DNA of 64,000 bases, from positions 1,178,001-1,242,000 of the forward strand of contig BROE01000001.1 of assembly GCA_036571765.1 (NCBI GenBank), read 5' to 3'. The translations under genes were made by a program, and so were the position numbers. Numbering within the stretch: position 1 is the first letter of the stretch; each line of letters starts with the position of its first letter. Positions 39,501-44,825 of the stretch are shown here, piece by piece. This DNA is from Plecoglossus altivelis (taxonomy: Eukaryota > Chordata > Actinopteri > Osmeriformes > Plecoglossidae). The notes below the pieces were generated by a model. The model saw only the letters and a program-made list of their open reading frames with translations, searched no databases and was not told the DNA's origin.

Positions 39501-42500
39501 GCAGGCGCCCTTATCAACGTGGAGCTGGCCCTGCACCGCGGCCAGGCCGTCCGCTGCGCCTTCTGCCAGCAGGTGGGCGCCACCAGCGGCTGTCACCGCC
39601 TGCGCTGCACCAATGTGTACCACTTCACCTGCGCCCTGCAGGCCCATTGCACCTTCTTCAAGGACAAAACCATGCTGTGCCACGCCCACCGGCCCCGCGG
39701 CACCACCGGGCAGGCTCTGGAGCACGAGCTGCGCTGCTTCGCCGTCTTACGCCGCGTCTACGTGCAGCGGGACGAAGCCAGGCAGATGGCCAGCGCGGTG
39801 CAGAGGCCGGAGCTGGGTTACACCTTCCGTGTGGGCAGTCTGGTGCTGCACGCTATGGGCCAGCTCACGCCTCAGCAGATGGCAGCCTTCCACTCTGCCA
39901 CCGCCATCTACCCGGCCGGATACGAGGCCTGCCGCATCTACTGGAGCATGCGCCACGGCAACCGGCGCTGTCGCTACGTGTGTGCGGTGGAGGAAAAGGA
40001 GGAGCGACCGGAGTTCACTATCCGAGTCATTGAGCAAGGCTACCAGGACCTGGTGTTGGCCGACTCAACCGCTAAAGGTTTGGAGCGTCTGTTTGTCTCT
40101 GCACCTGTAGTCAGCTTGTGCGGAGCGGAAACAAACAAATTGATGAAAGACATCACATTCGATTGTTTAAAATATAAAAAAAAGTACTTCTGTGTCAATA
40201 TCGATTCATTGAGTTGAAGAGTTAACCAACTTCATTTGTGTTTTTCTTTTTTAGAATGAATGTTATTTTAACAGTGGGGCCTCATTTCTAAACGCTTTGT
40301 GCGCACAAAATCAGGCATAAAGGACTTTCTAAGAAAGCGTTGAGAACCTGACTAGACTGCTGCCCTTCACAGTCTTTGGTCCATGCGTACAGACGCAGGG
40401 AAATCAGAAAGAGACTGAGACCAGAATAACTTGAAAAGTTTAAATGATTTCTTGTAATGAATACAGAGACGCTTTTGCTTCAGAGAGTTTGATTGGGAAT
40501 CCTACTTAACTGGAAACAATTCTTGCATGTTACGAAGAGGAAGAAAGTGAACTGTACAACAAAACGACCACAGAGCCTATTCCGGTTTTGATGCTTTAGT
40601 CAGGCAGACAGGAGGTTATAGTCATCTTGTGTTGGTTGCACTGATCTGTCCGTGTGAGAATGGCTCTGTCATAGTCAGTTCCAGTCAGGATAATTTACCA
40701 CACCTGAATGTGTTAGGATCTGACGCACTTTACGTCATGCAGTCATGGTTGAATATTAACGGGAGTGTGTTTTAATTGTTATTAATAGGTGCCTGTGAGT
40801 GTTAAAGGGTGGGAGAAAACACTTGCTTTGCACCACATTTCATGTTGATTGTCATTTATATAGAGAATCTGGTGCGGGTCTTGCATGCACACAAACTAGA
40901 ACTACCAATCTGTAATCGAATTTAGAATGTACCAATATTTGACACATCATAAATGGAAATGCTGTTCAAACCTAACCATGTTTGTCCTCCGTGGCTGATG
41001 TTCCCAGGAGTGTGGGACAAAGTCCTGGGCCCTGTGGCTGAGAGGAGGAACACATCAGGAACTCTGAAGCTTTTCCCTGTTTACCTGAAAGGAGAGGACC
41101 TGTTCGGACTTACCGTCTCCGCTGTCACAAAGATCGCAGAATCGGTTTGTACCTGGTTTCGTTGTTTGCTTTTCCCGAGTAATATGACAAAACGTGAATG
41201 TGTTGCATTCTCGTTGTACCGGTGAAGTTGCGGCTAAGATGTGAACACATTTGGTTTGGTTGCAGCTACCTGGGGTGGAATCCTGCAAAAGGTATAACTT
41301 CCGCTATGGACGCAACCCTCTGATGGAGCTACCCCTGTTCTTCAACCCTGCCGGCACAGCCCGCGCCCAGTCCCGAACCAACTCCACCTCCACCTCCCTG
41401 GTCATAAGGTGCAGTATGGAGAGAGACCTCTACAGGCTTTCAAACTCACTGAGGGTTCCACAGAGGGTTATACCTCTAGAATTCCCAAGGCAAATTCTTG
41501 CCGTTTTGGTTTGGTAACTCTTCCTTCCCTGTCCTAACCTCCAGGCCACAGACCGTATCCCCGCCCACCAGCTCCAGGTCCAATCAGAATGCGGCCCAGG
41601 GTGAGGGCGGGGCCCCTCACGCCAAACCCCCCACGGTGCACCCCAGGTCCTCTCAGTACCGCTGGATGAAGAGCGAGTGGCGGACTAATGTCTACCTGGC
41701 CCGCTCTCGCATCCAGGTGAGACACCTCATCGCTCCACCTCGGCAGGTTTGAGAAGTTGCCAACCACGATGCATTTTATGTCTGGGTCTCCTCGATGGCT
41801 CACCGGGCAAGCGCTTGTACAACGTAGGCGGAGGCTATACCACAGCGGCCTGGGTTCGAATCCAGCTCAGACCATGTCCCGCACTTTGTCCCCTCTTTCG
41901 CTCCTCAACATTTCCTGTCATCCTTCACCGTCTATTAAAGCACAAAATGGTCTAGAAATATGTCACAAGTCAACCAGCTGATGTGAAGTACATACTTCTT
42001 ATGTATATGTGTGCAGTAACTGTGAATAAACAATAATGGACTTCTCAGGGTCTGGGACTGTTTGCCGCCAAGGACATAGAGAAGCAAACCATGGTGATTG
42101 AGTACAACGGAACCATCCTCCGAAACGAGGTGGCGATCAGGAAGGAGAAGATCTACACAGCACAGGTGAGCAACTAAGGAGCCTTATCTGTCACCATCAG
42201 GCCACAACGGGTCCCGTAGAGGCGCTCATTGTCTTTATCTGGCCATTTTTCAGAATCGGGAAGTGTTCATGTTCCGCATCGACAGTGAACATGTGGTCGA
42301 CGCCACTCGTACAGGTGGCTTAGCCAGGTAAGGAACAGCTTTGAGTGGAGCATGTCCATGTCAGCACGCTCATGACACTGCCTGTGTAGTGGACGGTGTC
42401 ATTTGAATGTTGTGCGTTTGCGATTCTAGGTACATCAACCACTCTTGCACCCCTAACTGTGTTGCTGAGAGGGTCACCTTCGAGAGAGGCTATAAAATCA

Positions 42501-42731
42501 TCATTGGCACCAGTCGCAGAGTAGAGAAGGGAGAGGAGGTGAGTTCGTGTTTCTTTCCTTCACTTTTTTTTTTTTTTTTCCTACTGTTCTTTATTCGCAG
42601 AGACGCATCTCTCAACTGTGCACTCTATTCTTTTCCAGCTGTGTTTTGACTACAAGTTTGACGCTGTGGAAGGCCAGGACAGGATTCCCTGCCACTGTGG
42701 AGCAGCCAACTGCAGGAAGTGGATCAACTGA
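58..42731 (+). CDS. kmt2c: Histone H3-K4 methyltransferase KMT2C (MLL3), exon 2 to stop
   Basis: Catalytic subunit of the nuclear COMPASS-like complex that methylates H3K4 at enhancers. Exons (2-59): 58-146, 2118-2208, 3028-3243, 5036-5148, 5265-5377, 5991-6153, 6286-6457, 7043-7157, 8467-8654, 8751-9157, 11241-11309, 11533-12188, 14385-14510, 15722-15838, 16382-16486, 16601-16705, 16803-16984, 18187-18351, 18501-18607, 18706-18783, 19148-19360, 19653-19772, 20182-20307, 20404-20534, 21338-21527, 21676-21768, 24066-24206, 24334-24366, 24443-24583, 24686-24836, 24960-25195, 25371-25444, 25925-26125, 26349-28319, 28476-28789, 28915-30404, 30531-30642, 30723-30789, 30911-30974, 31240-31472, 31653-33323, 33642-33845, 34856-35020, 35308-35437, 35667-35814, 36014-36201, 36365-36498, 36868-37144, 37846-37985, 38709-38837, 38949-40077, 41008-41144, 41266-41408, 41545-41716, 42049-42165, 42254-42327, 42430-42538, 42639-42731. 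All introns are GT-AG and phases chain to 4,878 codons; human KMT2C is 4,911 residues. Exon 1 lies upstream. Whether this is the a or b fish duplicate cannot be told. Confidence 0.96.
147..2117 (+). other. kmt2c: kmt2c intron 2
   Basis: Holds a CT-rich tract at about 380-480 and otherwise unique AT-rich sequence. No exon-like or repeat structure was recognised. Confidence 0.6.
2209..5035 (+). other. kmt2c: kmt2c introns flanking exon 4
   Basis: The first intron (2209-3027) carries a (CT)n run at 2626-2664 and a C-rich run at 2821-2845. The second (3244-5035) has purine-rich sequence at 4200-4400. Long open frames on either strand there are low-complexity (GA/CT) artefacts. Confidence 0.6.
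3028..6153 (+). CDS. kmt2c: kmt2c exons 4-7: first extended PHD finger (ePHD1)
   Basis: Exons 3028-3243, 5036-5148, 5265-5377 and 5991-6153. The segment starts with LCTFCYCGGRSLLGQGDL (human LCAFCYCGEKSSLGQGDL) and continues to FWDELAHVGLPDHLDV. The ePHD1 zinc module follows at about residues 170-260 of the window protein: QCWAHQRCALW, then HCAYCKRLGASIKCC, CARLYHYPCA, and LLCPEH. All Cys and His zinc ligands expected for an extended PHD are visible. In KMT2C and KMT2D this module belongs to the N-terminal reader cluster. The region between the first CxxC and ePHD1 (exon 4 second half) is Gly, Asp and Ser rich and unconserved. The ePHD is split across a phase-0 intron (5378-5990) directly before HCAYC. 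Confidence 0.93.
6286..8750 (+). CDS. kmt2c: kmt2c exons 8-10: PHD fingers 1-3
   Basis: Exons 6286-6457, 7043-7157 and 8467-8654 (the range ends just before exon 11). They encode PHD1 (ICALCDSLGDLADQLFC ... CGQHYHGMCLDMAVTPL ... GWQCPECK), PHD2 (ICQTCKNPGEDTKMLVC ... CDKGYHTFCLQPAM ... NGWRCKNC) and most of PHD3 (RVCVQCGSRTTGQWH ... CPLCAGVLDPEHHKDLLCCHTCKR). The last PHD3 residues, RWLHLECE and YTCSSC, are in exon 11 (8751 on). All Cys4-His-Cys3 ligands are present. The PHD3 insert is longer than human because of repeated Gln-Asp (QHQDQDQAQ). Human PHD2 is a cancer mutation hotspot implicated in BAP1 binding; that is family knowledge, not seen here. Confidence 0.94.
6771..6899 (+). repeat. 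GAGT/GATGGAGT minisatellite
   Basis: Imperfect tandem (GAGT)n with interspersed GATGGAGT in the intron between exons 8 and 9. Confidence 0.85.
7811..7886 (+). repeat. (TG)n microsatellite with TGTC interruptions
   Basis: Dinucleotide repeat in the intron before exon 10 (7158-8466). The rest of that intron shows nothing recognisable beyond a short CAG run near 7990. Confidence 0.85.
8751..12188 (+). CDS. kmt2c: kmt2c exons 11-13: end of PHD3 and acidic, Pro-rich linker
   Basis: Exon 11 (8751-9157) finishes PHD3 and runs into a low-complexity Pro, Ser and Glu region. Exon 12 (11241-11309) is a 69-base exon encoding EADGDGVADEVPVNK and nearby residues; it is weakly conserved and its donor (GTTGGT) is weak, but phases fit on both sides. 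Exon 13 (11533-12188) encodes an acidic region with EPMDVW and EDMDTS, ending in the conserved TPKIGMGKPAITKRKFSPGR, which is nearly identical to human KMT2C and anchors the frame. Exon 11 stays open in frame through its donor to a stop near 9471, so intron retention would add a repeat-rich tail (see the 27-base repeat). Confidence 0.88.
9160..9267 (+). repeat. 27-base minisatellite, four copies, at the exon 11 donor
   Basis: Units start at 9160, 9187, 9214 and 9241 and differ by only about one to three bases. The first unit begins two bases inside the GTAAGC donor. In the exon frame each unit reads a 9-residue repeat (PPVVHSLCE), and the frame is open across all copies. Confidence 0.9.
9268..11240 (+). 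other. kmt2c: kmt2c intron after exon 11
   Basis: About 2 kb without recognised exons or repeats. The exon 11 frame stays open to a stop ending at 9471. Other open frames in the region are not supported by splice sites or known families. Confidence 0.55.
13691..13830 (+). repeat. 20-base minisatellite, about six to seven copies
   Basis: Units of the form TGNGAGNCAGNNTTTTGTAA start at 13701 and every 20 bases to 13821, with partial units at each end. Two subtypes (GGCAGCA and GCCAGTG) are grouped in order, suggesting stepwise duplication. It lies in intron 13 (12189-14384), which otherwise shows no exon. Confidence 0.9.
14289..14320 (+). repeat. 32-base poly(C) tract before exon 14
   Basis: An unbroken C run followed by further C/T-rich sequence up to the TTAG acceptor at 14381-14384. 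It doubles as an extreme polypyrimidine tract; the complementary strand could form a G-quadruplex. Confidence 0.9.
14385..16486 (+). CDS. kmt2c: kmt2c exons 14-16: basic RG-rich (AT-hook-like) linker
   Basis: Exons 14385-14510, 15722-15838 and 16382-16486, all phase 0 at both ends, so each could be skipped in frame. Exon 14 encodes GAWSPHSSVSSPSSWSPDQP (human GAWSTHNTVSPPSWSPDISE). Exon 15 encodes FPGRRRPRGAGLSGRGGRGR, matching the human basic Gly-Arg segment that resembles an AT-hook or RGG DNA/RNA-binding stretch. Exon 16 encodes an acidic stretch ending in NAMHNTVVIFSSSDSFTLKQ (human NSMHNTVVLFSSSDKFTLNQ), immediately before PHD4. Conservation with human is clear in all three. Confidence 0.94.
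14511..15721 (+). other. kmt2c: kmt2c intron before exon 15
   Basis: Unique sequence, no repeats or exon-like structure recognised. Confidence 0.5.
16601..18607 (+). CDS. kmt2c: kmt2c exons 17-20: PHD fingers 4-6
   Basis: Exons 16601-16705, 16803-16984, 18187-18351 and 18501-18607, at about residues 914-1100 of the window protein. PHD4: DMCVVCGSFGLGAEG, CAQCGQCYHPFCV, GWRCLEC. PHD5: VCEACGEASDPGRLLLC, CDISYHTYCLDPPL, WKCKWC. PHD6: SCTQCGATSPGLRCDWQN, CPVCQMDYSEGELVVQCRQC, RWIHGSCQ, FDCTMC. Every zinc ligand is present and identity with human is very high. In KMT2D the related PHD6 is reported to read the acetylated histone H4 tail; a similar role here is family-based inference. Confidence 0.97.
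17092..17160 (+). repeat. Dispersed repeat copy A, about 70 bases
   Basis: Nearly the same sequence occurs in the same orientation at 22351-22420; both contain GCTTTGTGTTCTTTCACCTG and CGTGTTCACTGTAAA. The family is unrecognised. Confidence 0.8.
17471..17526. repeat. Inverted repeat / stem-loop in kmt2c intron 18
   Basis: The arm at 17482-17496 pairs with 17500-17514 through a 3-base loop (CTG) over 15 pairs, one a wobble. The match extends outward imperfectly to 17471 and 17526. The intron (16985-18186) also has clustered GCTAGC palindromes at 17008-17033 and 17678-17745. Confidence 0.7.
18706..25195 (+). CDS. kmt2c: kmt2c exons 21-32: linker between PHD6 and the HMG box
   Basis: Twelve exons (18706-18783, 19148-19360, 19653-19772, 20182-20307, 20404-20534, 21338-21527, 21676-21768, 24066-24206, 24334-24366, 24443-24583, 24686-24836, 24960-25195). 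Conserved islands fix frame and order: TYTQDGVCLTESG, KPKLKLKIINQNSVAVLQ, KKRKRKPYRPG, GFMVRQRSRPG, EKIKKRYRKKKTKLEEAFP, EAFFGKDLLD, DGILSPELDKMVTDG, KLYKIP, GKDVEDLFTAVLSP, and MSNAQRSTLKWEKEE with VAPVLYTN. One exon is a 33-base microexon (24334-24366, encoding SILSKLYKIP). The basic KKRKRK run is a likely nuclear localisation signal. Introns are small except 21769-24065, which may hold cassette exons. Confidence 0.92.
21542..21580 (+). repeat. (CA)n microsatellite after exon 26
   Basis: Dinucleotide repeat starting 14 bases after the exon 26 donor. Shorter (CA)n runs occur at 6200-6217 and 18470-18489. Confidence 0.85.
22351..22420 (+). repeat. Dispersed repeat copy B, about 70 bases
   Basis: Second copy of the element at 17092-17160, in intron 27. 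There are only a handful of mismatches over about 70 bases. No target-site duplication was seen. Confidence 0.8.
22791..22980 (+). repeat. 38-base minisatellite, five copies
   Basis: Units start at 22791, 22829, 22867, 22905 and 22943, each with CCTCACCCCTTCATGTTG near its start. The first two are identical; later ones share CTCACG to GTCAC changes. Confidence 0.93.
23063..23110 (+). CDS. kmt2c: Candidate kmt2c cassette exon (48 bases)
   Basis: Lies in the 2.3-kb intron between exons 27 and 28. The acceptor is TCCTTCAG ending at 23062 after a T-rich tract, and the donor is GTAAGG at 23111. It is phase 1 at both ends, exactly fitting the flanking exons, and adds 16 codons (reading GLDFCPFQCDNSPPPF across the junction). 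The peptide resembles the start of the next constitutive exon (GLDIGPLVDPSPA), suggesting a tandem exon duplication. No human counterpart is recalled. This could be a chance open frame; RNA evidence would decide. Confidence 0.4.
25371..26125 (+). CDS. kmt2c: kmt2c exons 33-34: HMG-box region
   Basis: Exon 33 (25371-25444) encodes DWSTRVKQIAKLWRKASSQD and RAPYV. Exon 34 (25925-26125) continues QKARDNRAALRINKVQM and ends DPLKPKESEHEQEWKFRQ. Together with the end of exon 32 (NFPNLKEEFP) this forms the HMG-box-like domain of KMT2C/D at about residues 1640-1690 of the window protein, and it is almost identical to human. The family role is chromatin binding near the middle of the protein. The insert VFDPNIPLDTDLLFKDPL differs slightly from human KMT2C but keeps ELFKDPLK-like residues. 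The intron between (25445-25924) shows no other feature. Confidence 0.96.
26349..28319 (+). CDS. kmt2c: kmt2c exon 35: large Pro-rich DPY repeat exon
   Basis: A single 1,971-base phase-0 exon (657 codons). It opens with QQMRQKSKQQAKIEATQKLE, a highly conserved helix continuing the HMG-adjacent region, followed by poly-Gln. Then come about 16 degenerate copies of a 12-residue unit, DPYxxPPxTPRP, to about position 27923, and a less ordered tail ending in EERLRQ. Human KMT2C has the same repeat type in its largest exons. The region is predicted to be disordered and rich in SP/TP sites. The initiating acceptor is CCCACAACAG ending at 26348 and the donor is GTATGA at 28320. Confidence 0.96.
26715..27923 (+). 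repeat. Coding repeat array, about 16 copies of a 12-residue DPYxxPPxTPRP unit
   Basis: Read in the exon frame, units include DPYAKMVGTPRP, DPYSKPPDTPRP, DPYAQPPLTPRP, DPYSQPPGTPRP (twice in succession), EPYARPPGTPRP, DPYAQPPGTPRP (twice) and DIFSQPGGTPRP. Spacers vary, so this is an interspersed protein repeat rather than a clean DNA tandem array. The third codon positions differ between copies, which argues for old duplication under protein-level constraint, not recent slippage. Confidence 0.9.
28476..30974 (+). CDS. kmt2c: kmt2c exons 36-40: acidic region and LxxLL segment
   Basis: Exons 28476-28789, 28915-30404, 30531-30642, 30723-30789 and 30911-30974. Exon 36 starts RQRIRELILKQQQQRSAIRQ (human RQKLREIILQQQQQKK). 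Exon 37 contains RRSMSVDMAKS, PVQQHNIMGQPFIELRHRA, the very acidic DLENLNLDPDDGKDLDLETN and FDIIAYTDPDLDD, and near its end PLLLEEQPLLLQDLLDQERQ, which includes an LxxLL nuclear-receptor-box motif (LQDLL). Exon 38 encodes DFDAITDPIMKAKMVALKGI. Exons 39-40 are less conserved but end RPNPPNFGPGFV, as in human. The exon 39 donor (GTGGCA at 30790) is weak; its choice rests on phase and on joining to exon 40. Confidence 0.92.
31240..33323 (+). CDS. kmt2c: kmt2c exons 41-42: Q-rich coiled coils
   Basis: Exon 41 (31240-31472) encodes QYEEWLQETQQLLQMQQKFL, then HRKSKKALSAKQRTAKKAG and EEDAEQLKHVTEQQ, a predicted coiled coil nearly identical to human. Exon 42 (31653-33323, 557 codons) starts IRKQQKEHAELIEEYRVKQQ, then a Pro/Met-rich stretch, a second coiled coil FSEGFQERERRERLREQQ with RALKQRMEMEQQ, then SLIQLYSNIIPDEKGKKKRN with a basic run. 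It ends with GNELLKHLLKNK, a second LxxLL-like site (LKHLL). In KMT2C/D this region is linked to coactivator contacts; that is family knowledge. Confidence 0.95.
33642..38837 (+). CDS. kmt2c: kmt2c exons 43-51: conserved linker before ePHD2
   Basis: Exons 33642-33845, 34856-35020, 35308-35437, 35667-35814, 36014-36201, 36365-36498, 36868-37144, 37846-37985 and 38709-38837. Anchors are KTGEKPISRYKKRRKDGEEK, QLSLLPLMEPLIGVNFAHF, NNLSNPPTPPASLPPTPPP, LLARALAQGPKTVDVPASLP with TPPHNNQEELR, DRDTPDSFVPSSSPESVVG, RYPDLSLVKEEP, DIKTEP, VAAISDLLCVKIPNSYEVSS, and a four-cysteine pair split over the last two exons (PQWCCNCKVV and FCSHSCFLLYS). Alternative acceptors (NAGNAG) occur at 35307 and 36013, and a tandem donor at 36202/36214. 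Exon 51 ends at a weak donor (GTCGGT). Confidence 0.93.
34409..34690 (+). repeat. AT-rich (GATATA)n complex microsatellite
   Basis: About 280 bases of mixed ATATAGAT, ATACAG and TA repeats ending in (TG)n, in the 1-kb intron 33846-34855 before exon 44. The rest of that intron shows nothing else. Confidence 0.9.
38949..40077 (+). CDS. kmt2c: kmt2c exon 52: second extended PHD (ePHD2) and FYRN
   Basis: An 1,129-base exon. It begins in a linker containing HQYSNNMSSLDVHCLAQLQP and IKVTVKLKARPRP, then WSIQVVVPRGN. ePHD2 lies at about residues 4361-4470 of the window protein: CCFCHQLGDGVTDGPARLLN, VWVHLNCALWSTEVYETQAG, CAFCQQVGATSGCHRLRC, NVYHFTCALQA, FFKDKTMLCHAHRP, with all ligands present. FYRN follows: RRVYVQRDEARQMASAV, YTFRVGSLVLHAMGQL, YPAGYEACRIYWSMRHGNRR. 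The exon ends early in FYRC (FTIRVIEQGYQDLVLADST). ePHD2, FYRN and FYRC are adjacent in all KMT2 proteins. Confidence 0.97.
40078..41007 (+). other. kmt2c: kmt2c intron before exon 53
   Basis: The frame of exon 52 runs on to a stop ending at 40217 if unspliced. No repeat or further exon was seen. Confidence 0.5.
41008..41408 (+). CDS. kmt2c: kmt2c exons 53-54: FYRC and Win motif
   Basis: Exon 53 (41008-41144) encodes VWDKVLGPVAERRNTSG, then LFPVYLKGEDLFGLTVSAV and TKIAES. Exon 54 (41266-41408) continues LPGVESCKRYNFRYGRNPLM and ELPLFFNPAGTARAQSRTN. The FYRC fold ends at MELPL. The Win motif, which docks the SET module onto WDR5, follows at 41353-41373 as GTARAQS. Human KMT2C has GCARSEP there. 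The core Ala-Arg is kept, but the usual Glu two residues after Arg is Gln. Confidence 0.95.
41545..42731 (+). CDS. kmt2c: kmt2c exons 55-59: SET and post-SET catalytic domain
   Basis: Exons 41545-41716, 42049-42165, 42254-42327, 42430-42538 and 42639-42731. The SET domain starts near YLARSRIQ and continues GLGLFAAKDIEKQTMVIEYN, REVFMFRIDSEHVVDATRTG, RYINHSCTPNCVAERVTFER, KGEELCFDYKFDAVEGQ. Post-SET is IPCHCGAANCRKWIN then TGA, with three zinc cysteines plus the Cys of NHSC. The S-adenosylmethionine contact Asn is intact (INHSC, codon 42437-42439). Two Tyr codons that line the lysine channel in relatives are Phe here (42266-42268 and 42645-42647), one at the residue that sets product specificity. 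No frameshift or stop interrupts the domain, so the enzyme is predicted functional but possibly with changed methylation state preference. Confidence 0.96.
41786..41960 (+). mobile_element. tRNA-derived SINE relic in a kmt2c intron
   Basis: Box A-like TGGCTCACCGG (41796-41806) and box B GGTTCGAATCC (41853-41863) at tRNA-like spacing. The body has CCTCTTTCGCTCCTCAACA, TTTCCTGTCATCC and CTATTAAAGCACAAAATGG, resembling the tail of African-cichlid (AFC)-type fish SINEs. It lies in the intron before the first SET exon, in sense orientation. It is a different family from the element at 63228. Confidence 0.7.
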
Positions 42732-43587
42732 CAAACAGATACATAACAGGACACTTAAACACAAATGCATTCCATGCCAATACTCTGCCCTGGGAGAGGA
42801 AGGGTTTTCACACTAACATCAGGCTCAGGCCTGTTCATCCTGAGTCCCGCCTTAGGAGTTACAAGCCGGTATAGTTGAGAATGCTAGAAGGACATAAGAG
42901 GATGTGACTTGTGCCATATGTTGCAAGCTCTGCTTCATTCAGACAATGTTGTGTCTGTCAGCGTGTGTAAGATGTACATAAGGCGCAGAATCCACCAGCG
43001 AATGAGGAGTGAGCACTGTGCGGGGCGCGGCCTTATTGGTTATTAAGGGCAGGCCCTTTTGTTACATACTATCAATGTGTACCATATGACTAAATGTAGA
43101 CATCACTGAATGGGGAATGTACAGCAATGACTACCACGAAGGGAAAATTAACTTGCACTAAAAAAGAGACAAATACACACACACAACTTTAAAATACTTG
43201 ATTCCATGAGTCAGTTTTATTATAGGTTTCTTGTCATGTGATTTGAGTGGAATTGGAGAGGACGTTTTGTATTTATTGAGTGAATGAATTTTGTTCTCAA
43301 AATTATGAGACGTTGAAAGAGGACTGAACCGCTATTGCTTTTTGAAGATTAAAGACATGCTGTTACTTTTTGTATAAATGTAAATGAAGAAGAATATAGG
43401 AATAACCGACCAAATACTACCTTAACCTTGTTGATGTTTGGGATGTTTTTGAACTGCTTTTATTTCATTTGTCATTGAAATTTATTTAAGATGGACATTA
43501 TGATTTCAGTTTGAGAGTATATATTATGATTATTCTGTACAGAATTTGTAAAATAACCACAATAATTCACAAAGGTATTTTTGTTGT

Positions 43588-43593
43588 AATAAA
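43588..43593 (+). terminator. kmt2c: kmt2c proximal poly(A) signal
   Basis: Canonical AATAAA, 857 bases after the stop codon, followed by GT-rich sequence (GTATGGTATTGTAGTGTAG). It probably gives a shorter 3' UTR. Confidence 0.6.
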
Positions 43594-44422
43594 AGTATGG
43601 TATTGTAGTGTAGTGTTTTGTGATTTACACGTACTTTGACCACTTAAGAAGAAATATTTTTGTTGACTAACGTGGTAACAAGTTATCGCTTAAAGAATCT
43701 AACTCTTCTGGTGTAAGAGGACATTCTGATGTATTCGCTGTTAATCAGGTTTGATTTTCTAGAACTGTGAATTAGGTTTTAAGCCACCCAAACACAACTT
43801 TTAATTTTTTAACCAGAATAGCCTAGGAAATCACCATGTTGTCCTCTTGTTTTTTTTTGTTTTTTTTTCAATTTTTACATAGAAATTATGTACAGTTGTC
43901 CCATTACATCGTTGACCATTTCAGATGTGTGAAATTAAGGTTTGAGTAGGGGGAGGGGGATACCCCCCACACATACAAACAAAATCATGATTTGTGGGAA
44001 AACTTGTTTGAGACAGTAGGCGGTGCTACATTTTCAATGGAGATGGCATTCTACTTAATCAGAAATCCATCTTACACAGACTCTTCACAAGTGACAAATG
44101 GAAGAGGTTTTGCGTGCACAATTTCAAGTTGACTGCATAATTTTGGAGACAGTCTTAGAACTTGTAATGTATAAGGCATGTATTTTTTTAACTTTCCGAA
44201 TACTCAATTGTATATATTTTCTCAATGAATGGTTGTAACAAAATTGTTTCTTGGATATTTTTCTTCTTGTATTATATGACATCATCCTGCCAGTGTGTTT
44301 GTGCTACATTTTTCTTGGTCTTGTAAAGTAGTCTAAAATGTTTTTGGAAAAATGCCTTTTGAAGTGTACAGAGTAATATGAGGATTGGAGTTTGTGGAAT
44401 TGAATTTAGAAACATTTACAAA

Positions 44423-44428
44423 AATAAA
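44423..44428 (+). terminator. kmt2c: kmt2c distal poly(A) signal
   Basis: Canonical AATAAA with a T/GT-rich element about 20-30 bases downstream (GCGTTTTGTGTTTTTC). This is the last good signal before prkag2 begins, about 400 bases upstream of its ATG. Confidence 0.65.
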
Positions 44429-44593
44429 CTATTTTACATCTTAACGCGTTTTGTGTTTTTCACAAACTAGAAATAGTCTCCTGACAGAGGGATAGCCGAC
44501 GACGTATGGGCAAGATACTCTTGGGAGACATCTACTGGGCAAACACGAAACTACTGTAGACTACTGTAAATGTGCTGTACTGCTGTTGAAAGA

Positions 44594-44708
44594 TCGCTCA
44601 TCGCGACTGACCGACATTGACGTTGAATACACCCCAAAGGTAACGCGCACTTAGTGTAGGCAACACTTCCTGGTGAATGAATCATTTCTTCAATTTCGTC
44701 GGAGCCGT
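44594..44708 (+). promoter_or_regulatory. prkag2: Candidate prkag2 long-form promoter (CpG cluster)
   Basis: About eleven CpGs fall in this short stretch, whereas surrounding sequence is CpG-poor. It includes a CRE-half-like TGACGTT (44618-44624) and an ETS-like ACTTCCTGG (44665-44673). It sits between the kmt2c distal poly(A) signal and the prkag2 ATG. No TATA box is seen. The assignment is inferred from position and composition. Confidence 0.5.
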
Positions 44709-44825
44709 AGAACTGAAGTTAACAACTAGCCTGTATTTCAGATAAAGATTAACCATGCACTTTGAAAAATTAACGTCCGTATTGTTGAAATGAAAGAAAT
44801 CTGAACATCTAACTTGATCCAGAAT

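Larger units (their letters stand above)
42732..44450 (+). other. kmt2c: kmt2c 3' untranslated region
   Basis: AT-rich sequence without long open frames follows the stop. Two AATAAA signals are visible, at 43588-43593 and 44423-44428, so alternative 3' ends are likely. No repeat element was recognised here. The end is inferred from the distal signal. Confidence 0.75.

Noticed and set aside
39403..40110. Alternative frame of 235 codons over exon 52
   Set aside because: Shadow of the ePHD2/FYRN exon; the composition (Ala, Pro, Trp, Cys) is that of a GC-rich off-frame reading.
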